A stretch of DNA of 44,669 bases from contig JAFLEA010000018.1 of the NCBI GenBank assembly GCA_017302035.1, positions 1-44,669 of the forward strand, read 5' to 3'. Made by a program: the position numbers and the translations under genes. The notes beneath the pieces are model-generated. The model ran no database searches, had not been told where the DNA came from, and saw only the letters and a list, made by a program, of their open reading frames with translations. Origin of the DNA: Lysobacterales bacterium. GTDB lineage: Bacteria > Pseudomonadota > Gammaproteobacteria > Xanthomonadales > Xanthomonadaceae. This document shows, in pieces, positions 1 to 7,177 of the stretch (its first letter is position 1; the number at the start of each line of letters is the position of its first letter).

Positions 1-2
1 CT

Positions 3-204
3 GATAAAAGTGCAGACGCAGCAGTAACACAAGGCCAAAACATACCTGATGGCACGGCTGCTGATGCTGCGGGTGGTGCAAGCTCCAATACTAATCGTAC
101 TGATGAAACTGTTAATTATGAAATTTCTAAAACTACCAAAACCTCTATTACAAATCCTGGTACAGTAACAAGACTTTCAGTTGCAGTTGCAGTTGATGCA
201 GCTG
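3..204 (+). CDS. fliF: FliF flagellar MS-ring fragment (foreign, partial both ends)
   Basis: The frame starting at position 3 encodes a stretch with the FliF signature TVNYEISKTTKTSITNPGTV followed by TRLSVAVAVD. In alphaproteobacterial-type FliF this is the segment ahead of the second transmembrane region of the MS ring, which anchors the flagellar basal body in the inner membrane. Codons are AT-rich (AAT, ACT, GAA, AAA), unlike every gene after position 884. FliF similarity stops around position 200-207, inside a GCAGTT/GCAGC-rich tract, although the frame stays open to a stop at 525-527. The 5' end lies outside the window. I infer a fragment from another organism, joined by chimeric assembly or, less likely, by recombination. 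The FliF call is strong; the exact 3' boundary is not. Confidence 0.7.
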
Positions 205-851
205 TAGCAGCAGCCACTGCGACCGCAGGGCGGCGGTCGGTTGGCCTGATCGACACGCGGCAGTGCGGGCAGTGTAGGTGGTCGTCCATTCCGAGTAGGA
301 CTGCTGTGAAAAGGAGGAGGAGCAAGTCGCTGAGCTGGTTTGATGAAGGAGGAGGAGCAACAGCAGAATTGGACCCGGAACCAGAGCCGCCTCACCGGGA
401 CCACGCCACTCGTCCTCCCGCGGAGGCCATCGCCGCCCTCCAGGAGGACAGGTCTGACCGGCTTGTAGAGGGAGCACCCCGGTTCAAGCGCCCCCGTACT
501 ACTTGGCGGCCGCCGCCGCAGCATTAGTAGTGAACGCAAAAGAATGGAGGCAAATGACTTCGGAAGCAGGACGGAACGAACGAATCCTGCGTCCCCGTGC
601 CCATTCGAGCGTGTCTCAACCGAGTCGTATCAACACTACTTGTCCTACCAGTTTGTATTTGCATTTGCTATTGCTTTGGGAGTCGCTGGTTTAGAACGAC
701 AGTCTGTTTTCATTCATACTAGAGATCTTCAGGAAGCGTGGCGATTTCTTTTGGCCCTTTTTCAGTGACTTGAATTGTTACCAACCCTTTACGGTTCCTT
801 GGCTTCGTCGTCGTGGTCCATGGCATCATCGCCGTCACCACGGGACGACGT
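205..851. other. Unassigned non-native segment, no gene recognised
   Basis: This stretch separates the FliF fragment from the Xanthomonadaceae chromosome. It has mixed composition: CAG/GGA-rich at 205-360, GC-rich to ~520, then T-rich with poly-pyrimidine runs at 640-770. The longest frames (extension of the fliF frame to 527; 544-768 plus; the reverse frame ending at 719) match no bacterial family I know and lack Shine-Dalgarno sequences. The texture is more eukaryote-like than bacterial, but I cannot identify a source. It ends abruptly where the glycine-rich tail of a TPM protein begins. Confidence 0.5.
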
Positions 852-884
852 TCCGGTGGCGGCGGCGCCTCGGGACGCTGGTGA
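852..884 (+). pseudogene. C-terminal stub of a TPM-domain protein (5' end lost at junction)
   Basis: The frame ending in the TGA at 882-884 reads SGGGGASGRW and stop. This is the glycine-rich tail typical of the larger TPM-domain (TLP18.3/Psb32/MOLO-1) membrane protein that precedes the smaller TPM gene in Xanthomonadaceae. Going upstream the glycine repeats stop within about one codon, and the frame meets a stop at 771, so the rest of the gene is absent. The TGA overlaps the ATG of the next gene (TGATG), as expected for a translationally coupled pair. I infer that the contig junction falls at about 845-856. Confidence 0.55.
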
Positions 885-1378
885 TGACCATGGCGATGCG
901 CTGGCTGCGCCACCTGTTCGCGCCCTCGGCCCGGCACCGCTTCCCGGATGCGCGTCTGGAGCGGATCGCCGCGGCGATCGGCGAAGGCGAGAGGCTGCAC
1001 GACGGCGAGGTGGTATTCGCGGTCGAGGCCGGATTGCCCTGGCGCGCGCTGCGGGCGGACATGGCCCCGCGCGCCCGCGCGCACGAGGTGTTCGCCGGGC
1101 TGCGGGTCTGGGATACGCGGGCCAACAACGGCGTGCTGCTGTACCTGTTGCTGGCCGACCAGGCGATCGAGATCGTCGCCGATCGGGGCTTGCACGCGCG
1201 GGTATCCGACGCGGAATGGGAGTCGGTGTGCGCGGCGGTCGAGGCCGGCATCCGCGGCGCCGACATGGAGCACGCGGTGATCGACGGCATCCGCAGGATT
1301 TCGGCCTTGCTGGCCGTGCATTGCCCGGCCGCGGCGCGGGCGTTGGACGAGATCCCGGACCGGCCCGTCCTGCTGTAG
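884..1378 (+). CDS. TPM-domain (TLP18.3/Psb32-like) protein
   Basis: This 164-residue protein has a single TPM domain at roughly residues 15-140, with the family-typical [39 protein letters not shown] and [10 protein letters not shown] blocks. It has no clear signal peptide or membrane span. In Xanthomonadaceae it follows a larger membrane-bound TPM protein and usually a LemA protein, and the group is thought to work at the envelope; the biochemical role is not established. I chose the ATG at 884 because it overlaps the upstream TGA (TGATG). ATGs at 890 and 896 are in-frame alternatives. The family call is firm; function is unknown. Confidence 0.85.
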   Translation: MTMAMRWLRHLFAPSARHRFPDARLERIAAAIGEGERLHDGEVVFAVEAGLPWRALRADMAPRARAHEVFAGLRVWDTRANNGVLLYLLLADQAIEIVADRGLHARVSDAEWESVCAAVEAGIRGADMEHAVIDGIRRISALLAVHCPAAARALDEIPDRPVLL

Positions 1379-1398
1379 CGCCGGCCGATGGCCGGCGC
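1378..1398 (+). terminator. Hairpin after the TPM gene
   Basis: A perfect 9-bp GC stem (1378-1386 with 1390-1398, loop GAT) starts within the TPM stop codon. No T-run follows, so it may be a weak or Rho-assisted terminator or an RNA-stability hairpin. The remaining gap up to lgt holds a possible -10 element, CACAAT near 1470. Confidence 0.35.
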
Positions 1399-1500
1399 AT
1401 GCCGGCATGGGGGCGGGCAGCGGTGTTCCGCCCGGGGTGGTTGCATGCAGGAACGACCGCCGCTCGGGCACAATAGGCCGGTCAATTCCCGGGATTCCCG

Positions 1501-2385
1501 ATGATCTTCCTGCACCAGATCGATCCGGTCGCCGTCTCGCTCGGGCCGCTGCGCGTGCACTGGTACGGATTGATGTACCTGCTCGGCTTCCTGGTGGCGT
1601 GGTGGCTGGGCCGGCGCCGGATCCGCGCCGGGCGCCTGCCCGGGGTCGACGACGACGGGTTCGGCGACCTGCTGTTCTACGGCCTGATCGGCGTGATCGT
1701 CGGTGGCCGGCTCGGCAGCGTGCTGTTCTACGACCTGGGCACCTACCTCGAGCATCCGCTGCAGGTGTTCAAGGTTTGGGAAGGCGGGATGAGCTTCCAC
1801 GGCGGCCTGGTCGGCGTGCTGGTCGCGTCCTGGCTGTGGTCGCGGCGCCAGCGCCAGCATTTCTTCGACACCATGGACTTCGTCGCCCCGCTGGTGCCGC
1901 CGGGGCTGGGCTTCGGCCGCATCGGCAACTACATCGGCGGCGAGTTGTGGGGCAAGTACACCGAGGGCGGCTGGGGCGTGGTGTTCCCCAGCGGCCTGCC
2001 CGAGCCGTACCGGAGCATGGACCCGGCGGCGCTCAAGGCGCAGTTCGACACCGGCGCGCTGGACGCGTTCGCGCGCCATCCCTCGCAGCTGTACCAGGCC
2101 CTGCTCGAAGGGCTGGCGCTGTTCGGCGTGCTGTGGTGGTTCTCCGCGAAGCCGCGGCCGCGCTACGCGGTGTCGGGCCTGTTCGCGCTGCTGTACGGCG
2201 GCTTCCGCTTCCTGGTGGAATTCGTGCGGGTACCCGACGCGCAGTTGGGCTACCTGGCGTTCGGCTGGCTGACCATGGGCCAGGTGCTGAGCCTGCCGCT
2301 GATCCTGCTCGGCCTGTTCCTGCTGTGGCGTTCGCACCGTGCGCCGGTGCTGCGGCCACAACCGGCGGAGGACGCGAAGAAGTGA
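1501..2385 (+). CDS. lgt: Prolipoprotein diacylglyceryl transferase Lgt
   Basis: This 294-residue polytopic inner-membrane enzyme transfers diacylglycerol from phosphatidylglycerol to the lipobox cysteine of prolipoproteins, the first step of lipoprotein maturation. The sequence shows the N-terminal [11 protein letters not shown] segment (20-30), the conserved SFHGGLVG block with His100, the Lgt signature [15 protein letters not shown] (137-151) with the essential arginine at 140, and the late RHPSQLYQ motif. Length matches the family. The ATG at 1501 is the natural start. The stop overlaps the thyA start (GTGA), so the two are co-translated. BamD, encoded at 13654-14541, is one predicted substrate. 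Confidence 0.97.
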   Translation: MIFLHQIDPVAVSLGPLRVHWYGLMYLLGFLVAWWLGRRRIRAGRLPGVDDDGFGDLLFYGLIGVIVGGRLGSVLFYDLGTYLEHPLQVFKVWEGGMSFHGGLVGVLVASWLWSRRQRQHFFDTMDFVAPLVPPGLGFGRIGNYIGGELWGKYTEGGWGVVFPSGLPEPYRSMDPAALKAQFDTGALDAFARHPSQLYQALLEGLALFGVLWWFSAKPRPRYAVSGLFALLYGGFRFLVEFVRVPDAQLGYLAFGWLTMGQVLSLPLILLGLFLLWRSHRAPVLRPQPAEDAKK

Positions 2386-3176
2386 AGCCATACCTGGACC
2401 TGCTCGGCCACGTGCTCGAACACGGCAGCGAGAAATCCGACCGCACCGGCACCGGCACCCGCAGCGTGTTCGGCTGGCAGATGCGCTTCGACCTGGCCCA
2501 GGGCTTCCCCCTGGTCACCACCAAGAAGCTGCACCTGCGCTCGATCGTGCACGAACTGCTGTGGTTCCTGAAGGGCGAGACCAACATCGCCTACCTGAAG
2601 GACAACAAGGTCAGCATCTGGGACGAATGGGCCGATGCCAACGGCGAGCTGGGCCCGGTCTACGGCAAGCAGTGGCGGCGCTGGACCGGTGGCGACGGCG
2701 GCGAGATCGACCAGATCCGCTGGGTGGTGGACGAAATCCGGCGCAACCCGGATTCGCGCCGACTGATCGTCTCGGCCTGGAACGTGGCCGACCTGCCGAA
2801 GATGGCGCTGATGCCGTGCCACACGATGTTCCAGTTCTACGTCGCCGACGGGAAACTGAGTTGCCAGCTGTACCAGCGCAGCGGAGACATCTTCCTGGGG
2901 GTGCCGTTCAACATCGCCAGCTATGCGTTGCTGACCCACATGGTGGCGCAGGCGACCGGGCTGCGGCCGGGCGATTTCGTCCACACGCTGGGCGATGCGC
3001 ACCTGTATTCGAACCACTACCAGCAGGCGCGCGAGCAGCTGGCGCGTACGCCGCGCGCATTGCCGCGCTTGCGCCTGAACCCCGAGGTCTCCGACCTGTT
3101 CGCCTTCGGCTACGAGGACATCGTCATCGAAGGCTACGACCCGGCGCCGGCGATCAAGGCGCCGGTGGCGGTCTGA
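2382..3176 (+). CDS. thyA: Thymidylate synthase ThyA
   Basis: At 264 residues this is exactly the length of the E. coli enzyme. It methylates dUMP to dTMP using 5,10-methylene-tetrahydrofolate and releases dihydrofolate. The nucleophile is Cys146 in [12 protein letters not shown]. Also visible are [11 protein letters not shown] (21-31), the [11 protein letters not shown] block, [22 protein letters not shown] and HLYSNH. The start is GTG at 2382, overlapping the lgt stop by four bases. An upstream in-frame extension to 1407 would overlay lgt and has no family match. The product dihydrofolate is recycled by the next gene, folA. Confidence 0.97.
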   Translation: MKPYLDLLGHVLEHGSEKSDRTGTGTRSVFGWQMRFDLAQGFPLVTTKKLHLRSIVHELLWFLKGETNIAYLKDNKVSIWDEWADANGELGPVYGKQWRRWTGGDGGEIDQIRWVVDEIRRNPDSRRLIVSAWNVADLPKMALMPCHTMFQFYVADGKLSCQLYQRSGDIFLGVPFNIASYALLTHMVAQATGLRPGDFVHTLGDAHLYSNHYQQAREQLARTPRALPRLRLNPEVSDLFAFGYEDIVIEGYDPAPAIKAPVAV

Positions 3177-3210
3177 GCGCCGGTCCGGGCCGGCGGATGG
3201 GCCGCACCGC

Positions 3211-3738
3211 GTGAGCGCGATCGCGCAGCCGCCGGCGCCGGTCCGCCTGGTGCTGCTTGCGGCGCTGGACCGCCGGCGCGGCATCGGCCGTGGCAACGAC
3301 CTGCCGTGGCGGCTGCCCGACGACCTGAAACGATTCAAGGCGCTGACCCTGGGCAAGCCGGTGCTGATGGGCCGCAGGACCGCCGAATCGCTGGGGCGCG
3401 CGCTGCCCGGACGCGCCAATCTGGTCCTGACCCGCGGCGGCCGGGTTCCGTTCGACGGCATGCGCGCAGTGGCTTCGCTGGACGAAGCGATCGCAGTGGC
3501 CGCCGCCGAAGGCGCCAGCGAGCTGTGCGTGATCGGCGGCGGCGAAATCTACGCCCTGACCCTGCCGCATGCCGCCGTGCTGCACCTCACCCACGTCGAC
3601 ACCGTCGTCGCCGATGCCGATGCGTTCTTCCCGGCATGGGATCCCGCGCGCTGGCACGTGGCCGCGCGCGAGCCGCATCCGGCCGACTCCAGGCATCCGC
3701 ATCCGTTCGAGTTCGTGGAATACCGCAGGATCGGTTGA
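3211..3738 (+). CDS. folA: Dihydrofolate reductase FolA
   Basis: This 175-residue NADPH-dependent enzyme regenerates tetrahydrofolate from the dihydrofolate made by ThyA. The sequence shows GIGRGNDLPWRLPDDLKRFK with the catalytic Asp38, VLMGRRTAESLGRALPGR for NADPH binding, and the C-terminal IGGGEIYALTLPHA block. The start is GTG at 3211, giving an N-terminal tail about nine residues longer than E. coli FolA. An internal start nearer VRLVLLAALD is possible but no better codon is visible. It lies 34 bases after thyA, probably in one lgt-thyA-folA operon. Beyond it are a repeat remnant and the convergent apaH. Confidence 0.95.
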   Translation: MSAIAQPPAPVRLVLLAALDRRRGIGRGNDLPWRLPDDLKRFKALTLGKPVLMGRRTAESLGRALPGRANLVLTRGGRVPFDGMRAVASLDEAIAVAAAEGASELCVIGGGEIYALTLPHAAVLHLTHVDTVVADADAFFPAWDPARWHVAAREPHPADSRHPHPFEFVEYRRIG

Positions 3739-3797
3739 CCGGAAAGCGGGCTGGCTTCGGTCGGGGGTGCCGCCTGGACGAGGACCGAGCGCGTCGA

Positions 3798-3847
3798 CTT
3801 CGGCCTGGGGCCACCGCTGCACGGGGCTCCGGCGTCCGCCGGGACAA
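3798..3847 (-). repeat. Half copy of the ~135-nt nested inverted-repeat element
   Basis: This strand reads like the reverse complement of the 3' half of the element at 30337-30470. It shares TTCGGCCTGGGGCC, then CCGCTGCACGGGGC and a CGCCG tail with few mismatches. The partner arm and inner hairpin are missing, because the sequence runs into the end of apaH. It is therefore a truncated or decayed copy, placed between the convergent 3' ends of folA and apaH. Confidence 0.55.
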
Positions 3848-3854
3848 CGGGCGC

Positions 3855-4706
3855 CTATTCCTTGCGCAGGTGTGGCGGCAGTGCGGCCACGTCGCGGCCG
3901 GGCACCTGCACCACGCGCAGGTCCTCGCTGTCCAGCTGCAGCGCGGTGAGCTTGCCGCCCCACACCGCGCCGGTGTCGATCGCGTACACGCCCTGGGTGA
4001 GCGTCAGGCCGAGCGTGGACCAGTGTCCGCACACGATCTTCAGGTCGCGCTCGACCCGGCCCGGCGCCTCGTACCAGGGATACAGGCCGGCCGCCTGGGT
4101 TCCCGGCGGACCCTTCTCCTCGATCGCGATGCGGCCGCGCGGGGTGCAGTAGCGGGCGCGGGTGAGCCAGTTGATGGTTGCGCGCCAGCGGTCGTGGCCG
4201 CGCAGGCCCGGCGACCAGTTCGGCCGGTCGCCGTACATGTTGCGCAACAGGCTGCGGTAGCCGTCGCCGCGCAGCTGGCGCTCGACCTCGGCGGCGTGCT
4301 GCTCGGCATCCTGGGTGGTCCACTGCGGCGCGAGCCCGGCATGGACCATCATCCAGCCCAGCGCGCGATCGACGTGCACCAGCTTCTGCATGCGCAGCCA
4401 GCCCAGCAGCTCGGCGCTGTCGTCGGCGAACACGACCCGCTGCAGGTCGGGATTGACCTTGCGCCGCTCGGCTGGCGCACGCTCGCCGACCGCCAGCAGC
4501 GACAGGTCGTGGTTGCCCAGGACCACGATGCTGCGCTCGCGCAGCGAATGCACCAGGCGCAGGGTCTCCAGCGACTGGCCGCCGCGGTTGACCAGGTCGC
4601 CGCAGAACCAGAGGGTATCGGCCGCCGGATCGAAACGGATCCTGTCCAGCAGGCGCCGGGTGGCGTCGTAGCAGCCCTGCAGGTCGCCGATGGCCCACAC
4701 GCTCAT
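3855..4706 (-). CDS. apaH: Symmetrical diadenosine tetraphosphatase ApaH
   Basis: This 283-residue metallophosphatase hydrolyses Ap4A symmetrically to two ADP and also acts on Np4-capped RNA. The phosphoesterase motifs are in order: GDLQGCYD (7-14), GDLVNRG (36-42), GNHD (64-67) and a late CGHWST. The family-typical WMMVHAGLAPQW and TINWLTRARYC blocks are also present. The ATG at 4706 begins MSVWAIGDLQG, as in other ApaH proteins; an open frame further upstream lacks homology. It lies downstream of rsmA on the same strand, as is usual, but the normally intervening apaG is absent. The 217-base gap contains a REP-like GGGATTCCCGGCCACCGG segment. Confidence 0.96.
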   Translation of the reverse strand: MSVWAIGDLQGCYDATRRLLDRIRFDPAADTLWFCGDLVNRGGQSLETLRLVHSLRERSIVVLGNHDLSLLAVGERAPAERRKVNPDLQRVVFADDSAELLGWLRMQKLVHVDRALGWMMVHAGLAPQWTTQDAEQHAAEVERQLRGDGYRSLLRNMYGDRPNWSPGLRGHDRWRATINWLTRARYCTPRGRIAIEEKGPPGTQAAGLYPWYEAPGRVERDLKIVCGHWSTLGLTLTQGVYAIDTGAVWGGKLTALQLDSEDLRVVQVPGRDVAALPPHLRKE

Positions 4707-4923
4707 GGCCGCAGGCCCCGGGCTGGGAATGGGCAGCGGGGAGCGACCGGGCGGCGAGGCGTGCTTCGAAGCGGGGGTGCGACTTCCATGTCGATCGCGC
4801 GGGACGTGAAGGGATGCGGCATGGCCACAGTGTAAGCGAAGCCCCGTGACGGCCGGGACGACGTGCCCATGCCTGCAGGCCAACGCCGAACCCCGGGATT
4901 CCCGGCCACCGGCGCGCGAATGC

Positions 4924-5706
4924 CTATGCGGGAGCGTTGGCCAGGCGGATGAAGGCCGCCACCTCGATCTGTTCGGCGCGTGCGCTGGCGGCAACGCCGG
5001 CCGCTTCGAACTGCGCCGGCCCGCAGACGCCGTCGAGTGCGTTGCGCAGGGTCTTGCGGCGCTGGCCGAAGGCGGCGCGGACCACCTCGGCGAAGCGGAC
5101 GCGGTCGTCGATGCCGACCGTGGTCGGGTCGCGCGGGACCAGCCGCACCACCGCCGAGTCCACCTTCGGCGGCGGCCGGAACGCGCCGGGTGGGACCACG
5201 AACAGCGGTTGCACCTGGCAGTACGCCTGCAGCATCACGCTCAGCCGGCCATAGACCTTGCTTCCCGGCGCGGCCGCCATCCGGTCCACGACTTCCTTCT
5301 GCAGCATGAACACCATGTCGCGGATGACCGCAGCGTGGTCCAGTGCGTGGAACAGGATCGGCGAAGAAATGTTGTAGGGCAGGTTGCCGACCAGGCGCAC
5401 CGGGGTCCCGGCGGCCAGCGCGGTGAAGTCCACCTGCAGCACGTCGCGGTGGACGATGGCCAGTTCGCCCACGCCCTCGGCCATCGCCGCCAGCGGGCCG
5501 ACCAGGTCGCGGTCGAATTCGACCACGGTCAGCGCGCCGTGCCGACGCAGCAGGGGCAGGGTGATGGCACCCTGCCCGGGGCCGATCTCGACCACGCGGT
5601 CACCCGGCTTCGGGTCCACCGCCTGGACGATGCGCTCGATGTAGGCGCGCTCGTGCAGGAAATGCTGGCCCAGCGACTTCTTCGGTGGCGGCGACGGGGT
5701 GCTCAT
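4924..5706 (-). CDS. rsmA: 16S rRNA dimethyladenosine transferase RsmA (KsgA)
   Basis: This 260-residue enzyme dimethylates two adjacent adenosines in the 3' terminal helix of 16S rRNA during small-subunit maturation, using S-adenosylmethionine. Visible features are KKSLGQHFLHE (9-19), SAM motif VVEIGPGQGAIT (38-49), the NLPYN catalytic motif (108-112), the FMLQKEVVDRM block, and PPKVDSAVV in the RNA-binding part. Start ATG 5706 gives MSTPSPPPKKSLGQHF; the longer frame overlaps pilR and is not supported. It begins 43 bases after the pilR stop on the same strand, so it could be transcribed from the pilSR side. In relatives it usually follows pdxA, which is not seen here. Confidence 0.96.
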   Translation of the reverse strand: MSTPSPPPKKSLGQHFLHERAYIERIVQAVDPKPGDRVVEIGPGQGAITLPLLRRHGALTVVEFDRDLVGPLAAMAEGVGELAIVHRDVLQVDFTALAAGTPVRLVGNLPYNISSPILFHALDHAAVIRDMVFMLQKEVVDRMAAAPGSKVYGRLSVMLQAYCQVQPLFVVPPGAFRPPPKVDSAVVRLVPRDPTTVGIDDRVRFAEVVRAAFGQRRKTLRNALDGVCGPAQFEAAGVAASARAEQIEVAAFIRLANAPA

Positions 5707-5749
5707 GCGCCAGTATCGCCGGTCGCCACGGGGCAACCGGCTTTCCGCC

Positions 5750-7129
5750 TCAGTCCATGCCAAGCTTTTTCAGCTTGTAGCGCAACGCCCGGAAGGTGAT
5801 GCCCAGCTGCGCGGCGGCGCGGGTCTTGTTCCAGCGATTTTCTTCGAGCGCCTTCTGGATCGCGGCGCGTTCGAGCTGCTCGATGTACGAGGGCAGCGCG
5901 CCGGTGCCCGGGTCCAGATCGATGACCGCCTCGGCGGTCATGGCCGCGCCCGCCGTCGCGCCGGCGGTCGGCGCCTGCGGCAGGTGCAGGTCGGCCGCGT
6001 CGATGCTGTCGCCCTCGGCCAGGGCGAGGGCGCGCTCGAGGATGTTTTCCAGTTCGCGCACGTTGCCGGGGAAGGCGTAGCCGGCCAGCGCCGCGTGCGC
6101 GGCGGCGGTCAGCTCGGGCGTGGCCCGGCCCTGGCCGGCCGCCAGGCGCTGCAGAATCGCGTCGGCCAGCTGCGCCAGGTCGCCGGTGCGCTCGCGCAGC
6201 GGCGGCACCCGCAGCTCGATCACGTTGATCCGGTAGTACAGGTCGTGGCGGAAGCGGCCGTCGGCGACCAGATGGGACAGGTCCTTGTGGGTGGCCGAGA
6301 GGATCCGCACGTCCACCGCCACCTCGCCGGCGGCGCCGACCGGGCGCACCGACTTCTCCTGGATCGCGCGCAGCAGCTTGACCTGCATCGGCAGCGGCAG
6401 CTCGGCGACCTCGTCCAGGAACAGGGTGCCGCCGTTGGCGGCCTGGAACAGGCCGGGCTTGTCGGCGTGGGCGCCGGTGAAGCTGCCCTTCTTGTGGCCG
6501 AAGAACTCGCTTTCCATCAGTTCGGCCGGGATCGCGCCGCAGTTGACCGGCACGAACGGCCCGGCGCCGCGCGCGCCCTGCTCGTGGATGGTGCGCGCGA
6601 CCAGTTCCTTGCCCACGCCCGACTCGCCGAGGATGTAGATCGGCGCCTGGCTGCGCGCGACCTTGGCGATGGTGGCGCGCAGGGTGGCCATGGCCGGGGA
6701 ATCGCCGAGCAGGCGGTTGGCTTCCGGCGGCGGTGGCGGCGGCTTGGGCCGCTCGGTGTTGTTCAGTTCCAGCGCATGCCGGACCAGGCCGCGCAGCACG
6801 TTGATGTCCACCGGCTTGCTGACGAAGTCGAAGGCGCCGGCTTTCAGCGCCTCCACCGCCAGGTCCATGTTGCCGAAGGCGGTGATCATCGCGACCGGGG
6901 TCTGCGGGAACTGGCGGGAGATCTCGCCGACCAGCTCGATGCCGTTGCCGTCGGGCAGGCGCATGTCGGTGAAGCACAGGTCGTAGCGGTTGGCGGCCAG
7001 CAACTCGCGCGCTTCGGTCAGGTTGGCCGCGGTATCGACCCGCAGTCCCATCCGCCCCAGGGTGAGCACCAGCAATTCGCGGATATCGCGTTCGTCGTCG
7101 ACGATCAGGGCGCTGCGGTTGGCACTCAT
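5750..7129 (-). CDS. pilR: PilR, sigma-54-dependent response regulator of type IV pili
   Basis: This 459-residue NtrC-class activator has three parts. The receiver domain (1-120) has the acidic pair Asp11/Asp12, phospho-acceptor Asp55 in FTDMRLPDG and the VSKPVD lysine. The AAA+ sigma-54 domain (about 137-375) has Walker A GESGVGKE (168-175), the GSFTGA loop (215-220) that contacts sigma-54, Walker B GGTLFLDE and an FRHDLYYRINV block. The C-terminal Fis-type helix-turn-helix ends RWNKTRAAAQLGITFRALRYK. It is known to activate pilin (pilA) transcription with PilS. The linker holds a run of prolines. It follows pilS by 48 bases, but no pilin or pilus assembly gene is present in this window. Confidence 0.94.
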   Translation of the reverse strand: MSANRSALIVDDERDIRELLVLTLGRMGLRVDTAANLTEARELLAANRYDLCFTDMRLPDGNGIELVGEISRQFPQTPVAMITAFGNMDLAVEALKAGAFDFVSKPVDINVLRGLVRHALELNNTERPKPPPPPPEANRLLGDSPAMATLRATIAKVARSQAPIYILGESGVGKELVARTIHEQGARGAGPFVPVNCGAIPAELMESEFFGHKKGSFTGAHADKPGLFQAANGGTLFLDEVAELPLPMQVKLLRAIQEKSVRPVGAAGEVAVDVRILSATHKDLSHLVADGRFRHDLYYRINVIELRVPPLRERTGDLAQLADAILQRLAAGQGRATPELTAAAHAALAGYAFPGNVRELENILERALALAEGDSIDAADLHLPQAPTAGATAGAAMTAEAVIDLDPGTGALPSYIEQLERAAIQKALEENRWNKTRAAAQLGITFRALRYKLKKLGMD

Positions 7130-7177
7130 ATGCGGAACGATAGCCGAAGCAGGGGGGAGCGGCCAAGCCGGCCGCGG

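Noticed and set aside
180-330. CAG/GGA-rich tract read as a repeat array or CRISPR
   Set aside because: It is irregular low-complexity sequence, with no repeat-spacer periodicity.
1407-2381. N-terminal extension of thyA
   Set aside because: It lies over lgt in another frame; ThyA from GTG 2382 has the exact family length.
4703-4909. A 68-codon minus-strand frame that might be an apaG remnant
   Set aside because: It shows no ApaG motif, and the sequence is repeat-like.
6470-6485. Possible defect in PilR because the sigma-54 loop reads GSFTGA rather than GAFTGA
   Set aside because: A serine at this position is an accepted natural variant among PilR-type activators, so it is not evidence of inactivation.
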